A stretch of 64,000 nucleotides of DNA from Aegilops tauschii subsp. strangulata (lineage: Eukaryota; Streptophyta; Magnoliopsida; Poales; Poaceae), in contig NC_053040.3 in assembly GCF_002575655.3 (NCBI RefSeq), positions 362,822,267 to 362,886,266 on the forward strand, read 5' to 3'. Made by a program: the position numbers and the translations under genes. A model generated the notes under the pieces. The model was not told the DNA's origin. It made no database searches and saw only the letters and a list, made by a program, of their open reading frames with translations. Position 1 is the stretch's first letter; each line of letters begins with the position of its first letter. Below, piece by piece: positions 10,207-22,192 of this stretch.

Positions 10207-11097
10207 CTCTCGTCCGCGCCGGGTACATACATCAGATTCGATTCGTTTTTCTACCTTAGCCGCCGCCAGGACCCAGACGACTAGGGAGGCAATCTCCTTC
10301 CACCGAGGGCGCTGGCCCCCTTTCCCTCCGGCTGCTGCACGGGTGGCAGGAGGGAGGGGAGACCTCGTTCCTCCGCTCTGTAGTTAGGGTTTGGATTTGT
10401 AGGTCGTGGTGCGTCGTTGGGGTGGTGGGAGCGGCGCCCGGACGATTAAATCTGCCGCAACTTCACTCCCACACCGGCGGTGCCCTTCATGGCGGCGTCT
10501 CGAAGTTGATGGCATCGTGTGTTTGCTGATCCTTTATATCGGCGGTGTTAGGGTTCATGGATGGTGTCGGCGAGGCGGCGGCGACTTCATCGGGTCTGTC
10601 TCCTTCTGCTCTGTCCCCGTTGCTGCAGCATTGTCTCCGACGTCACGATGGAGCAGGGAGGTTTTGTCATCTAGGAGTACGCGCAGACGGTTGTCTACGC
10701 AAGTGACAGCTGGAAGATGGTGCATCTTGTGCTGGGTTTGTGGTTGGAGGCTGATAGTTCTGGTTTCCTCCTCCGACGTCGTAGTCGTGCGTGGGTGTCA
10801 GTTCTGAAGTTCGACAGCGTGTCCGGGCGCATGTTGCCCCGGTCTAATACTTTCAATAGCAATGGTTTTGCTTCAGGCAAACTACTTTGGAGGTCCGTAA
10901 AGCTGCTGATCAGCGATGGACCCGCGTTGAGCTCGGGTGGAGAGGTGATCTGTCTTCTCTTCCTTAGTGAAGAGGGACAAGTGCTGGATTTTTGCATAGG
11001 ATTATCCTATCTTTTCAGTCCTGTAATATCGATGTTTACGTGGCTTGTAAATGAATCTTTATTTTATTAATGAGACACGTATTACTATGCAAAAAAA
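10207..11097 (+). mobile_element. Short non-LTR retroposon X, copy 1
   Basis: This is a GC-rich 5' part, a middle with no conserved ORF, and a 3' end reading TAATGAGACACGTATTACTATGC followed by seven A (11091-11097). It aligns over its length with copy 2 (11423-12289), including GGTTTTGCTTCAGGCAAACTACTTTGGAGG. The A tail and the arrangement between other A-tailed insertions support retroposition. Neither copy encodes a recognisable protein, so it is a non-autonomous retroposon or a retrocopied transcript; I do not recognise the family. Confidence 0.6.
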
Positions 11098-11108
11098 CTC
11101 CTTTTTAT

Positions 11109-11410
11109 TTGCGAACCAACATGTGGTTGGATGGTTAGGTGGACAGTGGTATCCCCAGCCCACTAGGATTCAAGTCCTAGTGCTCGCATCTATCATGTAT
11201 TTATTTCAAGAATTCAGGTGATGTGCATACAGTGCGAGGAGACGTTCCCGTCGACTACGAGGCGCCTACGGTGACTTCGTAAAATCTCAAGAGGATATGC
11301 CGGCCCAGTCTCTCGGAGGTGCTCATAGGGGTGGGGTGTGCGCGTGTGCGTTCATAGGGGTGAGTGTATGCGCGTATATATGAGTGCCTGCGTCTGTACT
11401 ATGTTAAAAA
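11109..11410 (+). mobile_element. Au-type SINE, full-length copy
   Basis: The copy runs from GCGAACCAACATGTGGTTGG to CTGTACTATGTTAAAAA. It contains the tRNA-like head with box B GATTCAAGTCC (11167-11177, one change from GGTTCAAGTCC) and the conserved body GGAGACGTTCCCGTCGACTA. ACTCCTTTTTAT flanks it at 11097-11108 and 11411-11422, a perfect duplication of 12 bases or more. This is the standard mark of target-primed integration. It is pol III-derived and noncoding, mobilised by LINE proteins. Confidence 0.9.
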
Positions 11411-11422
11411 ACTCCTTTTTAT

Positions 11423-12289
11423 ATATCGTTTTCCCTAATCTAGCCACGACCACGTGGGGTGACTAAGGATGCGATCCTCTACCTCCGATCTCCACCAGCC
11501 AGGGCTGGTCCCCTCTCCCTCCGACTGCTGCTCCAGTGGCAGGAGGGAGTGGGGACTCCGTTCCTCCGATCTGTAGTTGGGGTTTTGTAGGTCGTGGTGC
11601 GCCGTTGGTGTGGTGGGAGTGGCACCCGGATGAATAAATCTGCCACAACTCCACTCCCACACCGGCGGCGTTCTTCATGGTGGCGTCTCGAAGTTGATGG
11701 CATCGTGTGTTTCCCGATCCTTCAGATCGACGACGATAGGGTTCATGGATGGTGTCGCGAGGTGGTGGCAGCGGCCCCTTCAAGTGTGTCTCTCCTTCTG
11801 CTTTGTCTCCGTTGCTACGGTGTTGTGTCCGACGTCAGGGTGGAGCAAGGAGGTTTTGCCGCCCGGAAGTACACGCAGATGGTTGTCTACATAAGTGACA
11901 GCTGGAAGAAGGTGCATCCTAAGCTGGGTTGGTGGTTGGAGTCTGATAGTTCTGGTTTCCTCCTCTGACGTCGTAGTCGTGCGGGCGTGTCAGTTCTGGA
12001 GTTCGATGGCGTGTCCAGGGACACATTGCCCCTGTCAGATTCTTTTAATGGCAATGGTTTTGCTTCAGGCAAACTACTTTGGAGGTCCGTAAAACGGCAG
12101 ATCGGCGACGGAGCCGCGTCGAGCTCAGGTGGAGAGGTGATCTGCCTCCTTTCCCTTGGTGGAGAGGGACATGCACTGGTTTTTTGCGTAGGATTATCCT
12201 ATCTTTTCAGTCTTGTAATATCGGTGTTAACGTGGCTCTTAACCAACTCTTTATTTTATTAGTGAGACATGTATTACTATGCAAAAAAA
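11423..12289 (+). mobile_element. Short non-LTR retroposon X, copy 2
   Basis: This is homologous to copy 1 (10207-11097) and ends GAGACATGTATTACTATGC plus seven A (12283-12289). TCCTTTTTATAT at 11413-11424 and TCCTTTATAT at 12291-12300 look like its target duplication, two T shorter on the right. It thus landed in or beside the duplication made by the SINE at 11109. No protein is recognisable. Confidence 0.6.
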
Positions 12290-12300
12290 GTCCTTTATAT

Positions 12301-14154
12301 GTTTGAGATGATGTCCGGGCTTAAAAGGAACTTTCAGAAAAGCGAGATTTTTACGGTGGGTGGGGATGAAACTATTGTTAAAGCATATGCAGATCTTTTT
12401 TGTTGTGATGTTGGTCAGTTCCCTATCAAGTATCTTGGCATGCCAGTTAGCTTCACTTCCTTACGAGTCTCAGATTCGGACTTCATTGAAGGCAAATACA
12501 TGAAAAGGTCGGATGCATGGGTGGGTAATGTTATATCCATGGGGGAGACACACTCTTATTAACTCAGTTTTGTCTCAAATTTCCCTTTACCACATGTCTA
12601 TGTGGTTGATGCATAAGAGTTTTGTGGAGAAATTAAACAAACATAGAAGAAGGTTTTTCTGGCAGGAGGCTAACAAGAAAAGTAGATACTATCTTGTCAA
12701 ATGGGGTAGGATTTGTAGATCTAAAAACAAGGGCGGCTTAGGTGTGAAAGACTTGAAGAAACAGACCATCATCATAATTGTGAAGTGGTAGTGGAAGTTA
12801 GATACCCAAAAGGGGTTTGGCAAAATATTATTAAAGCCGGATATCTGAAAAATTGTTCCCTAGATGCAGTTAAACCTAAATTCTCTGATCCTCCCTGTTG
12901 GAAGGTTGTTCTTAAGGTTAAAGATCTATACATGATGGGACGTAGGATCCATATTGGAGCTGGTGATATCGCTAGACTCTGGAAAGACCCCACTAAGGCG
13001 CTTGTCCCTCTCTGTGATAAATTTCCTCAACTCTTCGATGTCTGTAATGAATAGGACTGCACCATCTACCGGGTCAGTACTGTTGACACTTCCTCTTTCT
13101 TTAGGAGGAGACTGGCTCCCGACCTGCCTGATCAGTAGCTAGACATTAAAAACCTAATCAAGAATTTTCAACTCTTGGACGTAGGCGACCCGGTCTATTG
13201 GGGGTTAAACAAAACTACAAAATACACAACCAAATCTATGTACAAATTGCTGGAAAAACCATTGAGTGGTTGTAGTTACAAGTGGATTTGGGAAGCCAAG
13301 GTCCCCTGAAAAATCCAGATTTTCTTATGGCAAGAATTCCAAGATGCTATACTAACTAGGCAAGTTATGCAACGTCGCAAGTGGCCTGGAAACCCCAGTT
13401 GTTCCTTTTGTAAGGAGGTGGAATCCTTGCAGCACTTGTTTTTTACTTGCCCCATGGCCCGAGTAGTTTGGTGATAGATAGGAGTGGTTTGGGACTAATA
13501 TGTGCCCTAACAATCACTGGAAATTATTTGCCTGGTGCAATAGGTTTCTCCCTAGAGGGTAAAGATTTTATACGGTCGGGTTGGCCGCGATCACCTGGGC
13601 TATTTGGTTGTCTCGAAACCGAGCCACCTTTTAGCATAAATTGATTAAAACCCCGTTTGAAATTGTTTTTCCCACTTGCTCTTTTCTTTTGTACTGGACA
13701 GGGCTTCAGAAGGAGGGCGACGTGAAGATCTTGCATGGAGGCGGCGCGAACTGCTATGCAACAACACCATGAACTTCATGAGGATTTGTGTGGCTTCTAG
13801 AAGCTCGATCGAAGGACGCTAGTGAGGCTGTTCTGAAGTCTGCACGTTCTCAAGCTCCCCCTGGCTATTCCAATGCCTCTTGCGCTCGTGTTGTTATGTT
13901 GTTGGGATGTTTTGCTAGTCTCTGTAGACTCTGTGTTACTAGGTGGCTATAGCACGAAGGTTCCCAGTTCTTGTAATAGGGCCTAGTGTTTTTCCATACT
14001 TTAGGTGCTGCCAGGTTTTCGTCCCATGGTGCGCGTCTCGACATCGGGCATGTGCAGTGGGTTTCCTGGACAATGCTTTGAACTCGCTCCCCTCCCTTTC
14101 CCTTTTCCTGACTTTGTAAGACTGATGTATTTCCGTTTCTTTCAATGGAATTGG
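12301..14154 (+). pseudogene. 5'-truncated LINE ORF2, 3' end displaced to 35655-35679 by element A
   Basis: The sequence begins inside the reverse transcriptase after the catalytic region (SGLKRNFQKSEIF, then FPIKYLGMPVS), continues through GRICRSKNKGGLGVKDL, and reaches a zf-RVT domain at about 13230-13480 (CSFCKEVESLQHLFFTCP). There are several frameshifts and stops, for example near 12560 and 12790. A C-terminal tail without RNase H follows. The 3' untranslated region breaks at 14154, where the LTR of A begins. The missing end resumes at 35655. It is non-functional. Confidence 0.8.
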
Positions 14155-14628
14155 TGTCAGTGTCAAAACCGGCAGATCTTGGGTAGGGGGTCCCGAACTG
14201 TGCGTCTGAGGATCAATGGTAACAATGGACAAAGGGGACACAATGTTTACCCAGGTTCGGGCCCTCTTAAAGGAGGTAAAACCCTACTTCCTGCTCGATT
14301 ATACTCGATGAATATATGGGTTACAAGCGTTGATCTACCTCGAGATCGTAATGGCTAAACCCTAACTGTCTAGCCTATGAGAATCCTGATGATCTCTACG
14401 GATTAACCCCTCACGTTTATATACACACCGGAAAGGCCTAGCGTTGTACAGAGTCGGTTTGTAAAGGAAGGAAATAACATATCCGGACACCAAGCTTGCC
14501 TTCCACGCATATGGGAGTCCTACCCGGACACGGGGGAAAGTCTTTTGCTTTTATCTTCATAGCCCATCTGTCTGGCCCATATCAAACAGTCCGGACACCC
14601 GAGGACCCCCTAATCCAGGACTCCCTCA
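14155..14628 (-). mobile_element. 3' LTR of element A
   Basis: It starts TGTCAGTGTCAAAACCGG and ends GACTCCCTCA on the plus strand, that is TGAGGGAGTC to ACTGACA in element orientation. It is aligned end to end with 35181-35654. The minus-strand TATA box is the complement of 14416-14423. Confidence 0.9.
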
Positions 14629-15184
14629 GTAGCCCCTGAACCAGTCTTGGATGACGATGTGTTCGGCATGCGGATTGTCTTCGGCGTCGCAAGGCGAGTT
14701 CCTTCTCCTGAACGTTTTAAGATAGTTTCCTGCACAAAGGAACTGTATCCGGCTCTGTATAATTAACACAACCCTTAGCCACGAAGGCAAGATATCAAAA
14801 TAAAACAATGTCTTTTACTGACAACTTTTTTCGGCGAAGTGTCACATCTGGCTCTTTAACATTTCGAATCGTTTCCACGCCCCTGTTTCGTGTTTCGAGG
14901 CATAGCCTCCATTGGCACGTGTTGTCAAAACAGAGATCGTGCCCGCCCATTATGGGATCCTCATCAATACGGTTTTGGGTAATCCAACTGCGTGATTTGC
15001 ATGTTCTCTTTGGGAACAGGTGAGTTTTAAGGCTTAAGAGGGGGGCATTTGGTATTTCACTGCCTATAAGAGGGTAAAGATTCCTCCTTTTTCTCCCACG
15101 CCTTCTTCTAGCTCATGTCTTCCCATCTTGAAGCTCCAGCACTGAAAACTTCAATCTTCCCCACCGCCACCAACCTCCCCAGCC

Positions 15185-18100
15185 ATGTCTGGATCCGGTT
15201 CCAAGGGCAACTGGTAGGCCTCCTCCGTCACTGAGAAGGACATTAAGGAGCTCCAGGGCGCGAGCTATCTGTCCGCAGATATCGCGCACATGCTCCCTGC
15301 CAAAGATCAGTTCATCCCCACTCCGGAGCCTGGCGAAAGGGTTGTATTCATTCCCCATTTCCTCCGAGGTCTAGGGTTTCCCCTCCATCCCTTCGTCTGG
15401 GGCCTCATGTTTTACTACGGGCTAGATTTCCATGATCTAGCCCCGAATTCCTTCCTCCACATATCGGCGTTCATCGTCGCGCGTGAGGCTCTACTCTGCA
15501 TCCCCCCACACTTCGGCCTATGGCTCAAGGTCTTCAATCTGAAGCCGAAGGTGGTCGATGGGCAGCACGTGGACTGCGGCGGTGCTATGGTGAGCAAGCT
15601 TCCCAATGCCGCCTGGCCGAAGGGGGATTTTGTGGAGACAGTCAAGGTGTGGTAGCAGGAATGGTTCTACATCACCAAACCCCACGATGCCAAGTGGGCG
15701 GCCACACCTGACTTCAGATCTAGACCCCCTACGAGGCTCACCTCGTGGACCGCCAAGGGCCTTGATTGGGAGTCCCAGCCGGAGGTGATGATGCTGCAAA
15801 AGCGCATCTCCAATGTGTTGGGCAAAAACATTGGTCTCACAAACGTGATCCCGGTGATGCTCTTCCGCCGTGTCGTTGGAGTTCAATCCGGAAGTGCCAC
15901 GGACCTTGAAGCGCTTCTTCGGCACTACACACAAAGACATATGGAAGCAGCTTTTCAAGGACTAGAAGAGTTGGCCGATGAATACCGTAGACATCGGACT
16001 TGACAGCGAGAACCCGGCCTCAGGGTAAGCATATCTTTTCCGAAGACTTATTTGACTAACACTTCGGATGATGATGAAGATTTACTTTATCCTCTTTCTG
16101 TACAGGGCTGGACGGCGAAGGTAGAGTAGATCGACTGTCCGGCGCCGCTGCCGGAGAACCCAGCCACCCCCAGCTAACGGAGATGCTGGTGCCGGCGCCG
16201 TATCAAGCGCCGGAGAAGAAGGCCAAGAAGAAGAAGGGCAAGGAGGCCAAAGGCGGCCCCCGCCAAAAGGGTCCTTCGGACGCAGTGTCCGGAGAGACCG
16301 AAGCCCTCTCTTCCCACGAGGGAGATGAGGAAGAAGAGGAGGAGGAGGTGGAAAGCGACTCCCCTCACAAGGGGAGGAAGAAGAAGAGGACGGCCTCCGA
16401 AGACCCAGAGGGGAGGCGCCCAAGAGGGGGAAAGTGATCCCCCAGGACAGTTCAGACTCAGAGTTTGAACTAGTTCGCAAGAAGCCTCCAAGGGCAAAGC
16501 CCCTGGCCGAATCGTAAGTATTCAGACACTGACTGTTTATCTTTAATTTTCCCTTTCCATTATATAAGCCATTTTTCTATGTGCCTTTCATCCCTCCATG
16601 CGAGCTTCCGAACACTCCGTTATCGGAGGGGAGCTCTTTGCCGCCCAAGATGGCAGAGAGCGAGACGCCGCCACGAGCCTCCTTGCCTGTCACCATGGAT
16701 GACACCGAGGTGTTATCCACCTCTCCTGGTCGAGGAGGGGCGGGCGAGGCTGTCGAGAAGGCGCCCGAGGTTAATACCCCGATCGTCGAAGACATAGGGG
16801 AGGCGACCCCTATGACGACCGGCAGTGGGGACCCCCAACAATTCGGGCCCCAGCCGGACACCCTTTCAGAGATCAACACGGCTCCGGGATCAGGTGGGCA
16901 ATCCCCTTTGAAAGAGGGGGGAGGAGCATCAGCTCCATCGGCGACCTCCACTAATCCGGAGGTGCCGAGCGCTCTAACGGAAGCATTGCAACGTGCTTCC
17001 ATCATGGAGGAGCACCACACCCTGATGGGTGCGGTAGTGGAGAAGGTTCAATCTGCTAAGAGCGGACTGAACGAAGCTTCCACAGCCTACTGACAGGGTT
17101 TGAGGTATGCGACGTAATGTTTCGAAAAACTTTTCATATAGAGAATTATACCTATGTACAGACCGTAGCCCCTAAGGCTCTGTCCGGTTTGAAAGAAACC
17201 GGACAGAAAGAAACAGGACAGAGGATCCACATAATATTCGGGAGAAATTAACATACTGTCTTGTTATTTTAACAGGCTTCCCTGTTGGCGGGAACCGCCC
17301 AGGCCGCAGAAGTTTCCGAACTCAATCGGAAGCTTAAGTTGGCCGATGAAGAAATCGACCGCGTTAACAAGCGATTCGATGAGACGCAACGTATGCGTAT
17401 AGTGTTAAAAGTTTAGTTGTATATCAGAAGTGATATGTATAGTCAGAGATTAACTCAGTTAATGCTTTGATTATGATCCTAGTTGGTGCAGCCGAGGTCG
17501 AAACCATCAAAGGCGCCCTTGTCCAGGCCTAAAAAGAGGCGAAGGCAAACAAGGCAGCCGCTGACAAAGCGGCTGCAGAACTGGAGACCGAGCAGGCCGC
17601 CCGCCGCCGACACAAAGCTCGGGTGGCCGAAGTCGAGCAGGAGCTGAGGGATGTGATCATCAAATGCGAAGATTTCGAGGAGAACACTTCGGCCCAATCG
17701 TCCGAGCTCGCCAAAGCCCTCCAGGAGGCTAAAGAGGCGCGGGTCGAGTGCCGGAGTGCTCGCGAAGAGATCCGTCAGGCGAAGCAGATAGCGGCTGGTA
17801 AGGCCTTTCTTTTGTAGAGTGTTTTTGAAGGTCAAAGATATGCTTTGTTTACTCGAGTGTGGAGTTCTCCAGATGCGTTTGCGGATCTTCCGAGGAGTGA
17901 CGCCGATGCAACACAGTTCTTCCGAGCCCAGGAGGGGAACTCGACCGAGAAGCTGTTCTAGTCGCAGTATCTTGCGCCGGAGCAACCAACGCCCCTGAAC
18001 GACCAACTGAAGCAGCTGATGGAGCTACATAGGGTGGCTGGTTTGGCCATGAAGGATCTAGTAGTCCGGCTTTGGCCAGCCGAGCCAATTCCCAGTAGCC

Positions 18101-18315
18101 ACTTCGGTTTGGTGAAGCGGCTCGTCGACGCACTGCCTCGGATTGATGCTGTGAAGCGCTCAGCCTGCATAGAAGGTGTCCGGATGGCCTTCGCCCGCTC
18201 CAAGATGCACTGGGCAAAGATGAAAGCTACCGACATGGCGATCGCAGGCCTGCCCGAAGGCAAGGACCACCGCAAGCCGGAGAGGTACTTTGAAGACGTC
18301 CTGGCAGGGGCTTGA
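15185..18315 (+). pseudogene. Antisense gene of element A (Transposase_28-type domain, coiled coil), decayed
   Basis: The gene lies on the strand opposite to A's gag. ATG 15185 opens MSGSGSKGNW and then a TAG; the frame continues with EKDIKELQGASYL and GERVVFIPHFLRGLGFPLHPF, the Transposase_28 ('putative gypsy type transposon') signature. A second TAG sits at 15653. Later exons have GT-AG borders and encode a Lys/Glu-rich linker (about 16183-16437), an acidic segment (16600-17093), a coiled coil (about 17280-17800, heptad-like Ala/Glu/Lys), and a helical C-terminal exon starting at 17873 after CTCCAG and stopping at 18315 (MELHRVAGLAMKDL and KRSACIEGVRMAFARSKM). The last exon matches D's at 63969-63488. 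Function is unknown. Confidence 0.75.
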
Positions 18316-18983
18316 ATAGTAGAGGGCCAGTGTTCTAAGGACGTGATATTTGATTAGACGTGTACGGGTTGTAAAAACGATGTTATGATCACATGCTTGT
18401 AATATATTTGCGCCTTTTGTCTTAAGCGATTTTCCTCCTGTGCGGCCGCTTAATTCTGTAAGTTGCCAGTCGTCGGCTTCGGCCCCCACATAGGTGCTAC
18501 GGGGGTGTTCGACGTAATGCGTGACCACACTTTATCCAACGTCTTGGTCCGTGAAGGAGGTGTCCGCGAGGTGAACCAGGCAATCAGACTATGCGGCTTT
18601 ATTACTTTCACTTAGCCATATGAGTTTGACCGTGGAGCTAAGTACTAGCCCCTGATGCGTGTGCGGGCATCCGGGCTGCGGTGTCTGCCCCGCGCAGCTG
18701 GGCGAAGACCAGCCCCTCGTATAATACGGCATGACTCGCTAATGATTGTAGTATAATACTAAGTCACCGAATCGCCGACCAGCTCTCGCTTTATCATGAC
18801 AGTCTGTTTTCGGCTTTCTCTACTGAGGTATTTGACCGGATGAACCAGAAATACAATCGCAGTAGTTCTCCCTTTACAATCTTAGCCGAACAAGCGGAAC
18901 GTAAGGTGGTAAGCATAGGAACCGGGCAACCCAACTATAGACCAAAGACATGATTCGGAGCTGATGCATATAGTGCAATATTT
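18316..18983. other. Spacer of element A
   Basis: This is noncoding sequence matching the D spacer (reverse complement of about 62890-63400), for example around AACTATAGACCAAAGACATG. TAGCCCCT-type words near 18645 and 18712 are complements of the polypurine-like motif. It resumes after the LINE at 21967-22192 and after B at 31379. Confidence 0.6.
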
Positions 18984-21966
18984 TTTTGACCTGAAACTGT
19001 ATGGTATGGACCCCACAGCAATTTTATTCCTCCCATAAAAAGATTACATATGTACACAACTTACAAGGTCCAAGAGACCCAAAAAGGAAAAGGAGGAAAA
19101 AAGAACTAGCTAACCTCAAGGTGGCAAAAAGGAAATCCATCTAAGCAGTTCCTCTTTGAACTTAGGCTTAATCCTATGAACCAAAAGGGAAATGTCCAAA
19201 ATAAAAGAAGACCTCCACCTACGAAAAGAAGGCCTAATATTCCTGAAAACCCTATCATTCCTAACATTCCAGATGTTCCAGCATGCCAGGAAAACCACTC
19301 CAGAGAAGAAAGGCTTGCCAAAATCCCTTCTAGCATGATAAGAAATGGCAATCATATCATCTCCAGCTATCCAATTGATTTGAAGATAATTCCAAACCCT
19401 GCAACTAAAGTTACATTGAAAGAATAGGTGATCTCTATCCTCCTTGGTGTGTGTGGGACAGAGTACACAAAGGTTTGAATCAGATACATTCCAGTGCCTT
19501 CTTTCCAACATATCCTGAGTGTTCAGCCAATCCATGATCATCATCCAAGCAAAGAACTTGATTCTCATAGTGCAACAACTAGCCCAAATCCAAGATAAAA
19601 TTGGGTTGGATACTATGCTCTTATGCAAGAAGGAGTAATATTTCTTGGCAGAATAACCCTTGCCATCCTCTTTCCATACCCACGTATCATTCAACTGAAG
19701 GTTATGCTTTGAATGCTGAAGCAGGTTTTGCAAAGACTGTAGCTCTCCAAAAGCTCCCTCAGAGAGAGGTAAATGAAATAAGGAAGTGAGCTCAGTCGAG
19801 TCAAAAACCTCAGCAGCAGAGATAAGAGGGTCAATGGCAAATGAGAAAATCCTGGCAAACCTTTGTTCAAGAGGGATACTAGAGTCCCCCAAGGACCAAG
19901 AATCAGACCAGAACAAAACAGTATCACCCTTATTAACATGCACTGCACTGACCATCCTGAACTTATCCATTAACTTGCATATATCCCTCCACCAGAAGGA
20001 GCCACAAATGATGGTAGCATGAGGAACTCTGCCATGGTAGTAAGTATTCCAAATGAGTTGGACCCAGGGCACATCAACTTTATTGTAAAATTTGCTAGCA
20101 TGTTTGAGAAGCAGAGCCTCATTCTGCAGCTTCAGATTCAAAATACCCAGGCCACCTTTGTTTTTGGGCCGGCAAACCAAACCCCAAGCAGCCAGAGACT
20201 GACCAGAATCTTGCCCATACTTCCTCCAAAGGCACCGCCTCTGTATTCTCTCCAACTACTTTAAAATACCAGGAGGCAAGTCCAGGCTACACAGGAAAAA
20301 AATTGGCACAGAAGAGAGGGCAGAGAACAAGTACTGCAGCCTTCCTCCATGAGCAAGGAAAGAAGAGCTGACAGAAAGTTTCCTCTCCATACTATCAACC
20401 AGAGGCATTAAGTCCAAGATCTTGGGTTTGGTAATTCCCACAGGGAGCCCAAGATAAGTAAAAGGAAGAGTGCCAACCACACAACCAAATACTGCAGCCA
20501 GCCTAGCAATCTCCACTGAATCCACATTAATAGGTAGCATAGATGACTTATGATAGTTGACATGCAACCCAGTGGACTTTGAGAACAGAAGCAACATTTT
20601 CTTCAAGGAAAGCAATTGAGATTCCTCAGCAGGCATAATAATGAGGGTGTCATCAGCATAGTGGATAATTGGGTAATCCTTATCATGGTAGGGAATAGGA
20701 AGCTGTAAGAGCCCTTTACGATGCATATCATTCACAACTGACTGCAACAGATCTGCAGCAATGGCAAACAGAAGAGGTGAAAGAGGGCCACCCTGCCTAA
20801 CCCCCTTCTTGCAAGCAAATTGTTTCCCAGGTACTCCATTAAGTAGTACAGAAGAGGTTCCAGAAGCCAAGAACTGTTTAACCCAGGAAATCCATTTCTC
20901 ATTAAAGCCCTTGTGCCTCAAAATTTGGAAAATAGCCTCATGTTCAATTGAATCAAAAGCTTTCTCAAAACCCAACTTGAGAATGACAATAGGCCTTTTT
21001 GACTGATGTCATTGGTGCAAGTACTCCAAGGTCCAAGCAACAAAGTCCTGAATGGTTCTGGATTTTATAAAACCATATTGGTTTTTATGCAAACATCTTA
21101 TAATATCCAACTGCAATCTGTTGGCAGCCATCTTTGAAAGAAATTTTACTCCCATACCAGTGAGAGAGATAGGTCTAAAATCATTAACAGTTTCAGGAGA
21201 TCTTTTCTTAGGAACCAGGGTGATATATGAATAGTTGATGTTCTCCAGATTAACAGACCCCTCATGAAAAGCAGAAGCCAACTCATAGAAATCCTTACTG
21301 ATTATGGGCTAACACTTTTTAAAAACAACCCATTAAAGCCATCTGGCCCAGGGGACTTGTCAATGGGCATGCTCTTAACGGTATTATCCATCTCCTCCTT
21401 GGAGAACATCTTAGTCAGGGAATCAAGGCCCTCCACTCTGTCCAGGATTGAGGAGAGATCAAAAGATATTTCAACACCATGACTAGTGTCCATCCTGCTT
21501 TTGAAATTTTGCCAGAGAGCAGCAGCCATTTGCTCATGATCAGAAACAACTGTACCATCTTCCAACCGCAAAGAAGCAATGGAGTTATGCCTATATCTTT
21601 CAGAAGCCAGAGCATGAAAAAAATTTAGTGTTCTCCTCACCCACTTTAATAGATCTTATAGTGCACCTCTTCTTCCAATACATAAACTGAAGGTGCAGAA
21701 GATGCTCGAAATGCAGCTTAACCAGATTACGAAAGTTAAACTCATGCCTATAAAGAGGCCTCAACTCCTCCAAGCAATCCAGAATGAGAACCACCATGTT
21801 ACATTTAGCAATTAATGATTTCATTTTGGAGACGTTCATGTGCCAACTCTTAAGATCCCTCCTCAAGGATTTAAACTTGTCAGCAATTTTAGCCGTGATG
21901 TGAGTTTTGCTGGAAGCAGAAGACCAGGAAGCAGACACACAGTCCATAAAACCCTGCAGCTCCACC
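18984..21966 (-). mobile_element. LINE inserted in element A, 5'-truncated
   Basis: The minus-strand insertion has its 3' end at 18984, where a T run (18984-18991) is the complement of the A tail and TTTATT at 19023-19028 is the complement of AATAAA. Alignment to the D spacer shows A's sequence breaking after ATATAGTGCAATA and resuming near CGACGCCGAAC (21966). The right border is approximate, and I could not find a convincing target duplication. Confidence 0.75.
19116..21965 (-). pseudogene. LINE ORF2 (reverse transcriptase and zf-RVT domain)
   Basis: Read from 21965 leftwards, the frame starts inside ORF2 and passes through SPGPDGFNGLF (RT region), [40 protein letters not shown] and the catalytic [10 protein letters not shown], then the thumb. 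It ends with a zf-RVT domain (CVLCPTHTKEDRDHLFFQC) near 19400. The catalytic YADD is intact. Breaks include a stop near 21009-21011, frame changes around 21281-21302 and 21600-21640, and one in-frame TAG at 20256-20258. No RNase H follows zf-RVT. The endonuclease and ORF1 are absent because of 5' truncation. Confidence 0.85.
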
Positions 21967-22192
21967 CCGCGACGCCGAACAGTACCCTATAGGTGTTCGG
22001 ACTTGAAAATGTGCGGAGTCGAATACAACCCCTGGTGCTAAGGCCGGATTAAAGCACGTGTGCCAATCTGAAGTGAGGAGGGAATACAGATGACAAAAAT
22101 AAACCAGTACCAAATAAAAGTGGTGATCAACTGTTTCCTTTATATCCTGGTTATACATCGAGACATGATATTACAGATAATACCATGAACAT

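Noticed and set aside
15113..16497. Minus-strand ORFs opposite the antisense gene of A
   Set aside because: They are in A's gag orientation but show no gag, pol or known domain; the plus-strand exons explain the coding signal.
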